11,360 nt of DNA from Thermoactinomycetaceae bacterium (GTDB lineage: Bacteria; Bacillota; Bacilli; Thermoactinomycetales; Thermoactinomycetaceae), in assembly GCA_025449475.1 (NCBI GenBank), contig JANWJM010000151.1, forward strand, positions 1 through 11,360, given 5' to 3'. Under the pieces are notes generated by a model. It did not search any database. It saw nothing but the letters and a program-made list of their open reading frames with translations, and was not told the origin of the DNA. Positions 6,240 to 11,360 of the stretch are shown one piece after another (the stretch's first letter is position 1; each line of letters begins with the position of its first letter). The position numbers and the translations under genes were made by a program.

Positions 6240-7109
6240 TCATTGAGTTGGTTCCTTATATGGTGGCACATCCAATAATTGATCTACTGTTACAAGTTGA
6301 TAATTTTGTTTCCTTAGGAAGGAGATCATTTTGGGTAAAGCATCTACTGTACCTTGCAAGTTGTTTCCTGCGTTATGCTGTAGAATAATCCCGCCATTGG
6401 ATACTTGCTTCTTCACAATTCCTTCAATCGTTGTGCCCGAATTTCCTCTCCAATCATTGGTATCGACACTCCAATTAATAATGTAATATCCTTTTTCCTT
6501 AATTAGTTTTTGTACACGCAAATTAGTAGCTCCATAGGGAGGACGAAATAAATGTATTTTCTTTCCGATCTCATTTTCTACAATTTGATTGGTTCGTTGT
6601 AATTCCTTTTCAATCGCTTGATCGGACAACTTTGTAAGTTGTGGGTGACTCCAAGTATGATTTCCGATCACATGTCCTTCTTCATATATCTGTTTTAACA
6701 TCTCGGGATATTCTTTTACCATTCGTCCCGTGACAAAAAAAGTCGCCGAAACGTGTTCTTCTCTTAGAATTTTTAATATCTTCTTTGTAACATCTATATC
6801 AGGACCATCATCAAAAGTAAGCGCAACCTTTTTTGAGTAATTGGAGCCTTTATAAATGATCGGTTGTTTTTTTAAATCTACCAACTCTTTTCTCTCAGCT
6901 TCACTGATATACACAAATTCCTTGGATAGGGATGATTTGGACTGATATTGAGTAGTTGCTTGTTGATTAACTCCCTTTTTATGTTCCACCTTCAATTCAG
7001 ACTGTTTCGGGGAATGAGTTGAATCGGAAGGTTCTGTACATCCCATCGAAAAAAGAAAAGCTGAGATCATCCCCACCCTAGCAAATGTTTGTAATCGCAA
7101 AGGCGTCAC
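6240..7109 (-). CDS. Secreted CE4-family polysaccharide (peptidoglycan/chitin) deacetylase
   Basis: Removes N-acetyl groups from cell-wall or other amino sugars outside the cell. Up to 289 residues: an N-terminal hydrophobic signal with a possible lipoprotein cysteine (FSMGC, Cys24; the -3 and -2 residues are not ideal), a polar linker of about 50 residues, then the NodB-homology domain. All five catalytic motifs are intact: TFDDGP (98-103), HTWSH (151-155), RPPYG (189-193), DTNDW (216-220) and ILQHN (242-246), so it should be a metal-dependent active enzyme. The first possible start is GTG at 7109, but AGGAG directly abuts it; the TTG at 7100 lies 8 nt beyond AGGAG and may be the real start. 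The gene is monocistronic, with its own promoter candidate and terminator. The substrate cannot be read from sequence; relatives in spore formers act on peptidoglycan. Confidence 0.93.
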   Translation of the reverse strand: MTPLRLQTFARVGMISAFLFSMGCTEPSDSTHSPKQSELKVEHKKGVNQQATTQYQSKSSLSKEFVYISEAERKELVDLKKQPIIYKGSNYSKKVALTFDDGPDIDVTKKILKILREEHVSATFFVTGRMVKEYPEMLKQIYEEGHVIGNHTWSHPQLTKLSDQAIEKELQRTNQIVENEIGKKIHLFRPPYGATNLRVQKLIKEKGYYIINWSVDTNDWRGNSGTTIEGIVKKQVSNGGIILQHNAGNNLQGTVDALPKMISFLRKQNYQLVTVDQLLDVPPYKEPTQ

Positions 7110-7150
7110 TCCTGTGATGCAACCATGATGAAATTATCAATAACATACTC

Positions 7151-7159
7151 ATTCTAACA
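7151..7159 (-). promoter_or_regulatory. Extended -10 promoter candidate for the deacetylase gene
   Basis: On the minus strand the sequence TGT-TAGAAT has the TGN extension and a five-of-six match to TATAAT. There is no good -35 at 16-18 nt (CTGTTT or TGTTTA). The start would be near 7144, about 35-45 nt before the start codon. Confidence 0.4.
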
Positions 7160-7291
7160 TAATTAAAAGTTTTAAACAGCAACTATTTTTATACTATTTC
7201 ATGAAAGTTTACTTTAACGTGTGATTTCACCCCTATCAACAATCACTGGCAACTCTTCGCCTTACTAATGACATTTTAATAGAAAACTATA

Positions 7292-7320
7292 TTGACATTA
7301 AATATAAGAATGAATAAGAT
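7292..7320 (+). promoter_or_regulatory. Promoter P1 of the metal-uptake operon
   Basis: A perfect TTGACA (7292-7297) and TAAGAT (7315-7320) are separated by the ideal 17 nt. Transcription would start near 7327, about 100 nt before the first gene, and the first operator would then lie at about +11 to +26, where a bound repressor would block elongation or initiation. Confidence 0.55.
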
Positions 7321-7336
7321 AAATGATGACCAAGTT

Positions 7337-7352
7337 TTTGCCCCAGGGCAAA
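7337..7352 (+). promoter_or_regulatory. MntR-type operator 1 (perfect 7-2-7 dyad)
   Basis: TTTGCCC-CA-GGGCAAA is a perfect palindrome. It resembles the TTTGCC-centred operators of MntR, the manganese-sensing DtxR-family repressor of B. subtilis mntH and mntABCD. It does not resemble the Zur palindrome or Fur box. It lies between the two promoter candidates: just downstream of the P1 start and just upstream of the P2 -35. Confidence 0.7.
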
Positions 7353-7360
7353 TTATATGG

Positions 7361-7389
7361 TTGTATATAAAAATTGTTGCCTATAGAAT
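7361..7389 (+). promoter_or_regulatory. Promoter P2 of the metal-uptake operon
   Basis: TTGTAT (7361-7366) and TAGAAT (7384-7389) with a 17-nt spacer match the SigA consensus at four and five of six positions. Transcription would start near 7396, inside the second operator, giving a leader of about 33 nt. Confidence 0.5.
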
Positions 7390-7393
7390 AATA

Positions 7394-7409
7394 TATGTCC
7401 TTGGGCAAA
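7394..7409 (+). promoter_or_regulatory. MntR-type operator 2 (imperfect copy)
   Basis: TATGTCCTTGGGCAAA matches operator 1 at 12 of 16 positions, with the right half-site GGGCAAA identical. It would overlap the P2 transcription start. The centres of the two copies are 57 bp apart. Confidence 0.55.
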
Positions 7410-7428
7410 AAAAGATGGGGGAACTAGT

Positions 7429-8343
7429 ATGTTGAAACGTTATATGTGGCTTCTCACTCTTTGTATATGGCTCATCTGTCTAGGATGTTCATCGGATTCA
7501 TCCATCCAAAACAATCAACTACAAGTAACGACGACAACTGGCATGATCGCGGATATCGTCCGTCAAGTGGGAGGACGTCATGTAGAGGTGACCGAACTCA
7601 TGGGCCCCGGCGTAGATCCGCATCTTTATAAAGCATCCTCAGGAGATATCTCGAAACTTGAGAAGGCTGATTTGATCTTTTACAACGGCTTACATCTGGA
7701 AGGAAAAATGACAGACATTCTTCAACAAATTGGTAAAAAGAAACCGGTGATTGCCGTCGCCGAACAAATTGACAAAAACAAGTTAATTGAAACCGGGCAT
7801 CATCAATACGACCCACATATTTGGTTTGATATCCAACTGTGGAAAGAAGCTGTTCAACAAGTTGAACAAGGCTTGATCAACGTTGACCCACAACATCAAG
7901 ACGAATACCAGAAACAGGCTCAACAATATCTGAACCAACTCCAAGAATTGGATGACTATGCAAAAAAGCAGATTGAATTGATTCCCAAAGATCGACGGAT
8001 CTTAATTACGGCTCATGATGCGTTTGGCTATTTTGGTCGCGCATATGGTATCGAAGTGGTCGGATTGCAGGGATTGAGTACTGCTTCCGAGTATGGATTA
8101 AAAGATGTACAAAGGCTGGTTGACTTCATCGTTCAAAAGAAAATTAAAGCCGTATTTATCGAGTCAAGTGTTCCTAAGAAATCGATTGAAGCGGTTGTCA
8201 ATGGAGCGAAGGCGAAAAACTGGCAGGTTCAAATTGGAGGGGAGCTGTATTCGGATGCTTTGGGAGGACCCGAATCTGAAGCAGATACTTACTTAAAAAT
8301 GTTTCGATCAAATGTCGATACAATTGTATCTTCGTTAAAATAA
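7429..8343 (+). CDS. mntA: Manganese/zinc ABC transporter substrate-binding lipoprotein (TroA/MntA type)
   Basis: Captures divalent metal outside the cell and delivers it to the permeases. The 304 residues start with a signal and lipoprotein-like cysteine (CLGC, Cys20), followed by a Ser-rich linker and the two-lobed cluster A-I fold joined by a long helix. The metal ligands align with treponemal TroA by a constant offset of three: His65 (DPHLY), His130 (DPHIWFD), His196 (TAHDAFGYF) and Asp276 (YSDALGG). This His3-Asp set occurs in both Zn and Mn binders and differs from the His2-Glu-Asp set of PsaA. There is no long His-rich loop of the ZnuA type, only HHQYDPH. GGGGG lies 7 nt before the ATG. 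First gene of a four-gene operon; the manganese assignment rests mainly on the upstream operators. Confidence 0.95.
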   Translation: MLKRYMWLLTLCIWLICLGCSSDSSIQNNQLQVTTTTGMIADIVRQVGGRHVEVTELMGPGVDPHLYKASSGDISKLEKADLIFYNGLHLEGKMTDILQQIGKKKPVIAVAEQIDKNKLIETGHHQYDPHIWFDIQLWKEAVQQVEQGLINVDPQHQDEYQKQAQQYLNQLQELDDYAKKQIELIPKDRRILITAHDAFGYFGRAYGIEVVGLQGLSTASEYGLKDVQRLVDFIVQKKIKAVFIESSVPKKSIEAVVNGAKAKNWQVQIGGELYSDALGGPESEADTYLKMFRSNVDTIVSSLK

Positions 8344-8368
8344 CGAGAGAAAAAGGGAGAGGATCGTT

Positions 8369-9121
8369 GTGACACCACCAATCGAAATTCAGAACCTTTC
8401 GGTTGCCTATCACAAAAAGCTGGTATTGACAGATATTCACTATACCTCACCAAAGGGGGAATGTATCGGAATCATAGGTCCAAACGGAGCTGGAAAATCC
8501 ACCTTGCTCAAGGCCATTATGGGATTATTGCCTCTCGCAACTGGAACTGTTCTGATCGATGGTCAGCCGATCAAACAACAACGGCACAAGATCGGTTATG
8601 TTCCTCAACGAGAGTCGGTCGATTGGGATTTTCCGACCAATGTATTTGATGTGGTTTTAATGGGGCGGTATGGTAAGCTGGGTTGGTTTCGCAGACCCAA
8701 TCGTGCGGATCGCCAATTCGCAATGGAATGTTTAGAGAAAGTGGGGATGGCTGAGTTAGCGGATCGACAAATTAGCCAGCTCTCAGGCGGTCAACAACAA
8801 CGGGTATTTCTAGCGCGAGCGCTTGCACAAGAAGCGCAAATTTATCTCATGGATGAACCGTTTGCCGGTGTGGATGCCGCAACAGAAAAAGCCATTATTC
8901 ACGTATTGCACGATCTCAAACAACAGGAAAAAACCGTTTTTGTGGTTCATCATGATTTACAAACCGTCGAAGAGTATTTTGATTCTCTCTTGCTCCTTAA
9001 TCGCAAAATTATTGCAGCTGGACCGACCAAAGAAGTTTTTCAAATCGATCGACTGCAACAAACATATGGTGGAAAACTGACCGTCCTTTCAACCCAAGCA
9101 AATGCTTTCATGGTAAGGTGA
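8369..9121 (+). CDS. mntB: Metal ABC transporter ATP-binding protein
   Basis: Cytoplasmic ATPase energising the permeases. The 250 residues are the usual length. Walker A is GPNGAGKST (37-45), the Q-loop glutamine is in GYVPQ (76-80), the signature is LSGGQ (128-132), Walker B is IYLMDEP (148-154), and the H-loop lies in VVHHDL (182-187). The segment VDWDFPTNVFDVVLMGRYGK after the Q-loop is characteristic of manganese/zinc-type ATPases of this family. The start is GTG at 8369 with GAGAGGA about 6 nt upstream, 25 nt after the preceding stop. Its stop TGA overlaps the AAGGTGAG ribosome binding site of the next gene, implying coupled translation. Confidence 0.96.
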   Translation: MTPPIEIQNLSVAYHKKLVLTDIHYTSPKGECIGIIGPNGAGKSTLLKAIMGLLPLATGTVLIDGQPIKQQRHKIGYVPQRESVDWDFPTNVFDVVLMGRYGKLGWFRRPNRADRQFAMECLEKVGMAELADRQISQLSGGQQQRVFLARALAQEAQIYLMDEPFAGVDAATEKAIIHVLHDLKQQEKTVFVVHHDLQTVEEYFDSLLLLNRKIIAAGPTKEVFQIDRLQQTYGGKLTVLSTQANAFMVR

Positions 9122-9124
9122 GAA

Positions 9125-10051
9125 ATGATGACTTTTTTTACACAGTGGTTCCAAGAACCAAATGCCTTATGGGTGATGATCGGAACAACTTTATTAGGGA
9201 TTTCGAGCGGTGTGTTAGGAAGTTTTGCCTTCCTTCGTAAACGGGGATTAATTGGAGATGTGTTGGCACATGCTGCTCTTCCGGGTATTTGCCTCGCTTT
9301 TCTGATTACGGGATCCAAAAATCCCTTTACCTTTATGATCGGTGCCATCGTGTCGGGGACACTTGCTTCGCTTGTGATCATCTGGGTTACGCGCTATTCC
9401 AGAATCAAAGAAGATACCGCTCTTGGCCTTGTATTATCTGTCTTTTTTGGCATCGGGATCGTCTTGCTTACCCAAATTCAGCATAGCCATAATGGGAATC
9501 AAAGTGGTTTAGACAAATTCTTATTCGGACAATCGGCGGCGCTGGTTGAATCCGATATTCGCGTGATGGGTATATCCGCTGTTATATTGATATTGATCAC
9601 TTTTCTCCTCTTTAAGGAGTTAAAAATATTATGTTTTGATCCCCAATTTGGAGCGATTCTCGGCTTTCCCATGCGATTTCTCGATCTTCTATTGATGTTT
9701 TTGCTCGTGATCGCAGTTGTCAATGGTCTGCAAGCAGCAGGAATCGTCCTAATGGCGGCTCTTCTAATCACTCCCGCTGCAGCTGCTCGATATTGGACGG
9801 AACGTCTTGATCATATGGTATTGATCTCAGCAGGAATAGGAGCTCTTTCAGGAATATTGGGAACAATCATGAGCGGAATGATTGAACATATGTCGACAGG
9901 ACCCATTATTGTGATTGCAGCTACATGTCTCTTTTTGATCTCTTTACTCCTAGCCCCTAAACGAGGATTAATCAGTAGATGGATCCGGCGGTATCAATTT
10001 CAGAAAAAACAACAAATCCGCACGACGAAAGGGAGGGAGTCCCTTGAGTAG
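9125..10051 (+). CDS. mntC: Metal ABC transporter permease (ABC-3 family), first subunit
   Basis: Integral membrane subunit with about eight or nine hydrophobic segments in 308 residues. Family signatures are GLIGDVLAHAALPG (41-54), the D-x-x-x-H motif thought to line the metal path; GNQSGLDKFLFGQ (124-136); and the late AAGIVLMAALLITPAAAARYW. The C-terminus is a basic cytoplasmic tail. There is no fused repressor domain such as the YtgR part of chlamydial YtgC. The ATG at 9125 is followed by a second ATG; AAGG lies 6 nt upstream. Its end overlaps the start of the next permease by 8 nt. The two permeases are paralogues and probably form a heterodimer. Confidence 0.94.
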   Translation: MMTFFTQWFQEPNALWVMIGTTLLGISSGVLGSFAFLRKRGLIGDVLAHAALPGICLAFLITGSKNPFTFMIGAIVSGTLASLVIIWVTRYSRIKEDTALGLVLSVFFGIGIVLLTQIQHSHNGNQSGLDKFLFGQSAALVESDIRVMGISAVILILITFLLFKELKILCFDPQFGAILGFPMRFLDLLLMFLLVIAVVNGLQAAGIVLMAALLITPAAAARYWTERLDHMVLISAGIGALSGILGTIMSGMIEHMSTGPIIVIAATCLFLISLLLAPKRGLISRWIRRYQFQKKQQIRTTKGRESLE

Positions 10052-10925
10052 TTTCTGGATTATGCTCATTGGTTCATTGGTAGCAAGCTCCTGTGGAATA
10101 TTGGGGTGCTTTTTAATCCTTCGACGTATGGCCATGCTTGGGGATGCAATCAGTCATGCAATCCTACCCGGAATTGTATTCGCCTTTCTCATCAGCGGCT
10201 CTCGGGAATCTTTTCCCATGTTGGTGGGAGCCACTCTCGTTGGGCTTTTATCAACGATCATCATCCAATGGATGAAGCAGAACGGTGTGCAAGCGGATGC
10301 TGCTTTAAGTGTAACTTTTACCGCTCTCTTCGCCCTCGGTGTGATCCTGATATCCCTCTATACCCGGCAGATCGATCTGGACCTTGATTGTGTTCTCTAT
10401 GGGGAAATTGCCTATGTACAATGGGATACATGGCAATTGGGGGATCTCAATATGGGTCCACGTGCGCTATGGATGGTAGGTGGGGTATTCCTACTTAATT
10501 TACTTATCATTCTTCTCTTCTTTAAGCAGTTCAAGCTAACGACATTTGACCCCGCCCTCGCTGCGGCTGTCGGTATTCCCGTTGCATTCTTTCATTATCT
10601 TCTGATGGGAATGGTTTCCTTGACAACGGTCGCTTCATTCGAAAGTGTCGGTGCCATCTTGGTTGTGGCGATGCTGATCGCCCCCGCTGCAACAGCATAT
10701 CTTTGGACAGATCGCTTTCATCTCATGCTGAGTCTCAGCATACTCTTCGGGATATTAAGCGCAATCGGCGGCTATTTACTCGCTGTTCCTCTAGATGCTT
10801 CCATTGCTGGTTGTATGGCTATGATGGCAGGGATCCTTTTCTTATTCAGTTTCCTCTTTGCACCCCGCCATGGTCTTGTTAGCAAATGGTGGTATCAGCG
10901 AAAATGGTATTCAAAACCCCAGTGA
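10044..10925 (+). CDS. mntD: Metal ABC transporter permease (ABC-3 family), second subunit
   Basis: 293 residues with about eight or nine membrane segments. Paralogue of the preceding gene: LGDAISHAILPG (32-43) repeats the D-x-x-x-H motif, DLDLDCVLYGE (111-121) corresponds to the GLDKFLFGQ segment, and SVGAILVVAMLIAPAATAYLW matches the late helix. The start is TTG at 10044, inside the end of mntC, with GGAGG (10032-10036) 7 nt upstream; the 8-nt overlap implies translational coupling. The two-permease, lipoprotein-first order is that of B. subtilis mntABCD. An intrinsic terminator overlaps its stop codon. Confidence 0.94.
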   Translation: MSSFWIMLIGSLVASSCGILGCFLILRRMAMLGDAISHAILPGIVFAFLISGSRESFPMLVGATLVGLLSTIIIQWMKQNGVQADAALSVTFTALFALGVILISLYTRQIDLDLDCVLYGEIAYVQWDTWQLGDLNMGPRALWMVGGVFLLNLLIILLFFKQFKLTTFDPALAAAVGIPVAFFHYLLMGMVSLTTVASFESVGAILVVAMLIAPAATAYLWTDRFHLMLSLSILFGILSAIGGYLLAVPLDASIAGCMAMMAGILFLFSFLFAPRHGLVSKWWYQRKWYSKPQ

Positions 10926-10948
10926 CAACATACTCGCTGGTGTTTTTT
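10916..10948 (+). terminator. Intrinsic terminator of the metal-uptake operon, probably bidirectional
   Basis: ACCCCAGTGA (10916-10925) pairs with TCGCTGGTGT (10934-10943), with one mismatch and one G-U pair, around an 8-nt loop, and is followed by TTTTTT (10943-10948). The left arm includes the mntD stop codon. On the minus strand the same stem is followed by GGGGTTTTG, so it can also end the convergent gene, whose stop codon (10947-10949) overlaps it. Confidence 0.7.
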
Positions 10949-11360
10949 AATATGTTCTGCCAGTGTCTCGATTGATCCTTAGTACTTCTCCGATTTTACG
11001 AAATAAAGCTCCCTCTCTTATTTTACCAAATAAACCTGAACGCTTATCAAAACTTTTTATAACTTTCTCAGCATTTCTAAGATCTTTTTCTAATAACTCT
11101 CTTGCAGCTTCATGTTCTCCCAAATTGTCTAAAGTTCGTGCAGCATCGATTTTGTTATCTAAATATTTTTCTGTTGTCTTTTTTCTTTTTCTAAAAAAGT
11201 ATTTATAACTTAGAAAAGTACCCAACAAAATTCCTACGGGCCCCAAAAAGTGTGAAAAGAAAAAAGCTTTGAAAAAAGCACCATATATCAAGGCTAAAAG
11301 ACTAGCTTTACCAAAAATCATTGAAAATCTAGCTTTTCTGTAATCACTTCGGTTGTAAGT
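10947..11360 (-). CDS. Hypothetical membrane-anchored protein with helical tail (5' end outside window)
   Basis: I do not recognise this protein. From the first visible ATG (11321) it has 124 residues, but the frame stays open for 13 more codons to the window edge and no ribosome binding site precedes that ATG, so the true start is probably to the right of the window. Two hydrophobic stretches (about residues 6-25 and 27-43 from the ATG) form a likely membrane hairpin, closed by a basic FFRKRKK. The rest is a charged helical region. One segment, KIDAARTLDNLGEHEAARELL, has the Ala/Gly spacing of a tetratricopeptide-like helix pair, which is suggestive only. The C-terminus is basic. It converges on the metal-uptake operon and shares its terminator. 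Base composition is more A/T-rich than its neighbours. Confidence 0.6.
   Translation of the reverse strand, partial: TYNRSDYRKARFSMIFGKASLLALIYGAFFKAFFFSHFLGPVGILLGTFLSYKYFFRKRKKTTEKYLDNKIDAARTLDNLGEHEAARELLEKDLRNAEKVIKSFDKRSGLFGKIREGALFRKIGEVLRINRDTGRTY

Larger units (their letters stand above)
7110..7428. other. Divergent intergenic region between the deacetylase and the metal-uptake operon
   Basis: 319 bases without a gene, A/T-rich. The left part holds the deacetylase promoter and ribosome binding site (minus strand). The middle (about 7200-7260) holds a 5-2-5 dyad AAAGT-TT-ACTTT (7204-7215) and a weak inverted repeat GTGATT/AATCAC (7221-7226, 7241-7246), neither of which I can assign. 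The right part holds two promoter candidates and two metalloregulator-type operators for the operon. No RNA gene or small coding frame with a ribosome binding site was recognised. Confidence 0.7.

Noticed and set aside
7221..7246. GTGATT/AATCAC inverted repeat in the divergent region as a terminator or operator.
   Set aside because: Six pairs around a 14-nt loop with no T-run and no known motif; too weak to call.
7337..7409. Zur or Fur box in front of the ABC operon.
   Set aside because: The palindrome is TTTGCCC/GGGCAAA, unlike the Zur ATCGTAAT-type or Fur GATAATGAT-type sites.
9125..10051. Permease fused to a DtxR-like repressor, as in chlamydial YtgC-YtgR.
   Set aside because: The protein ends shortly after its last membrane segment with a basic tail of about 30 residues; no repressor domain is present.

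Overview
The window looks like a chromosomal segment from a low-to-moderate GC, endospore-former-like Bacillota, most likely Bacillales. The evidence is the minus-strand order ruvC-ruvA-ruvB-DUF2905-queA-tgt-yajC, strong GGAGG-type ribosome binding sites, GTG and TTG starts, and a manganese-type ABC operon organised like Bacillus subtilis mntABCD. RuvC itself is absent from B. subtilis, so a lineage that kept it, such as Thermoactinomycetaceae or Paenibacillaceae, fits better; this is inference.

Layout. Positions 1-237 hold the 3' end of a plus-strand gene, tentatively a glycerophosphodiester phosphodiesterase. It converges on a long minus-strand cluster that ends in an intrinsic terminator at 291-338. 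Read in its own direction, this cluster starts at about 6035 with a DnaD-N-like winged-helix protein of unknown role. It continues with the Holliday-junction genes ruvC, ruvA and ruvB, a small DUF2905 membrane protein translationally coupled to ruvB, the queuosine genes queA and tgt, and yajC of the Sec translocase. Two RNA structures punctuate it: a terminator-like hairpin just before queA, and a perfect hairpin between the yajC ribosome binding site and start codon. Upstream, also on the minus strand, lies a secreted CE4 polysaccharide deacetylase (6240-7109).

A 319-base divergent intergenic region (7110-7428) separates the deacetylase from a plus-strand four-gene operon (7429-10925). The operon encodes a metal-binding lipoprotein, an ABC ATPase and two ABC-3 permeases. 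Two promoter candidates and two copies of a TTTGCCC/GGGCAAA operator lie in front of it, pointing to repression by an MntR-like (DtxR family) regulator and so to manganese uptake. The operon closes with a bidirectional terminator shared with a convergent minus-strand membrane protein whose frame is open to the right edge of the window.

Most of the window is ordinary housekeeping sequence. The items that deserve a second look are the DnaD-like gene with a dyad over its -10 box, the pre-queA hairpin, the yajC leader hairpin, the double metalloregulator operator, and the unassigned membrane protein at the right edge. I saw no CRISPR array, insertion sequence, RNA gene or prophage.
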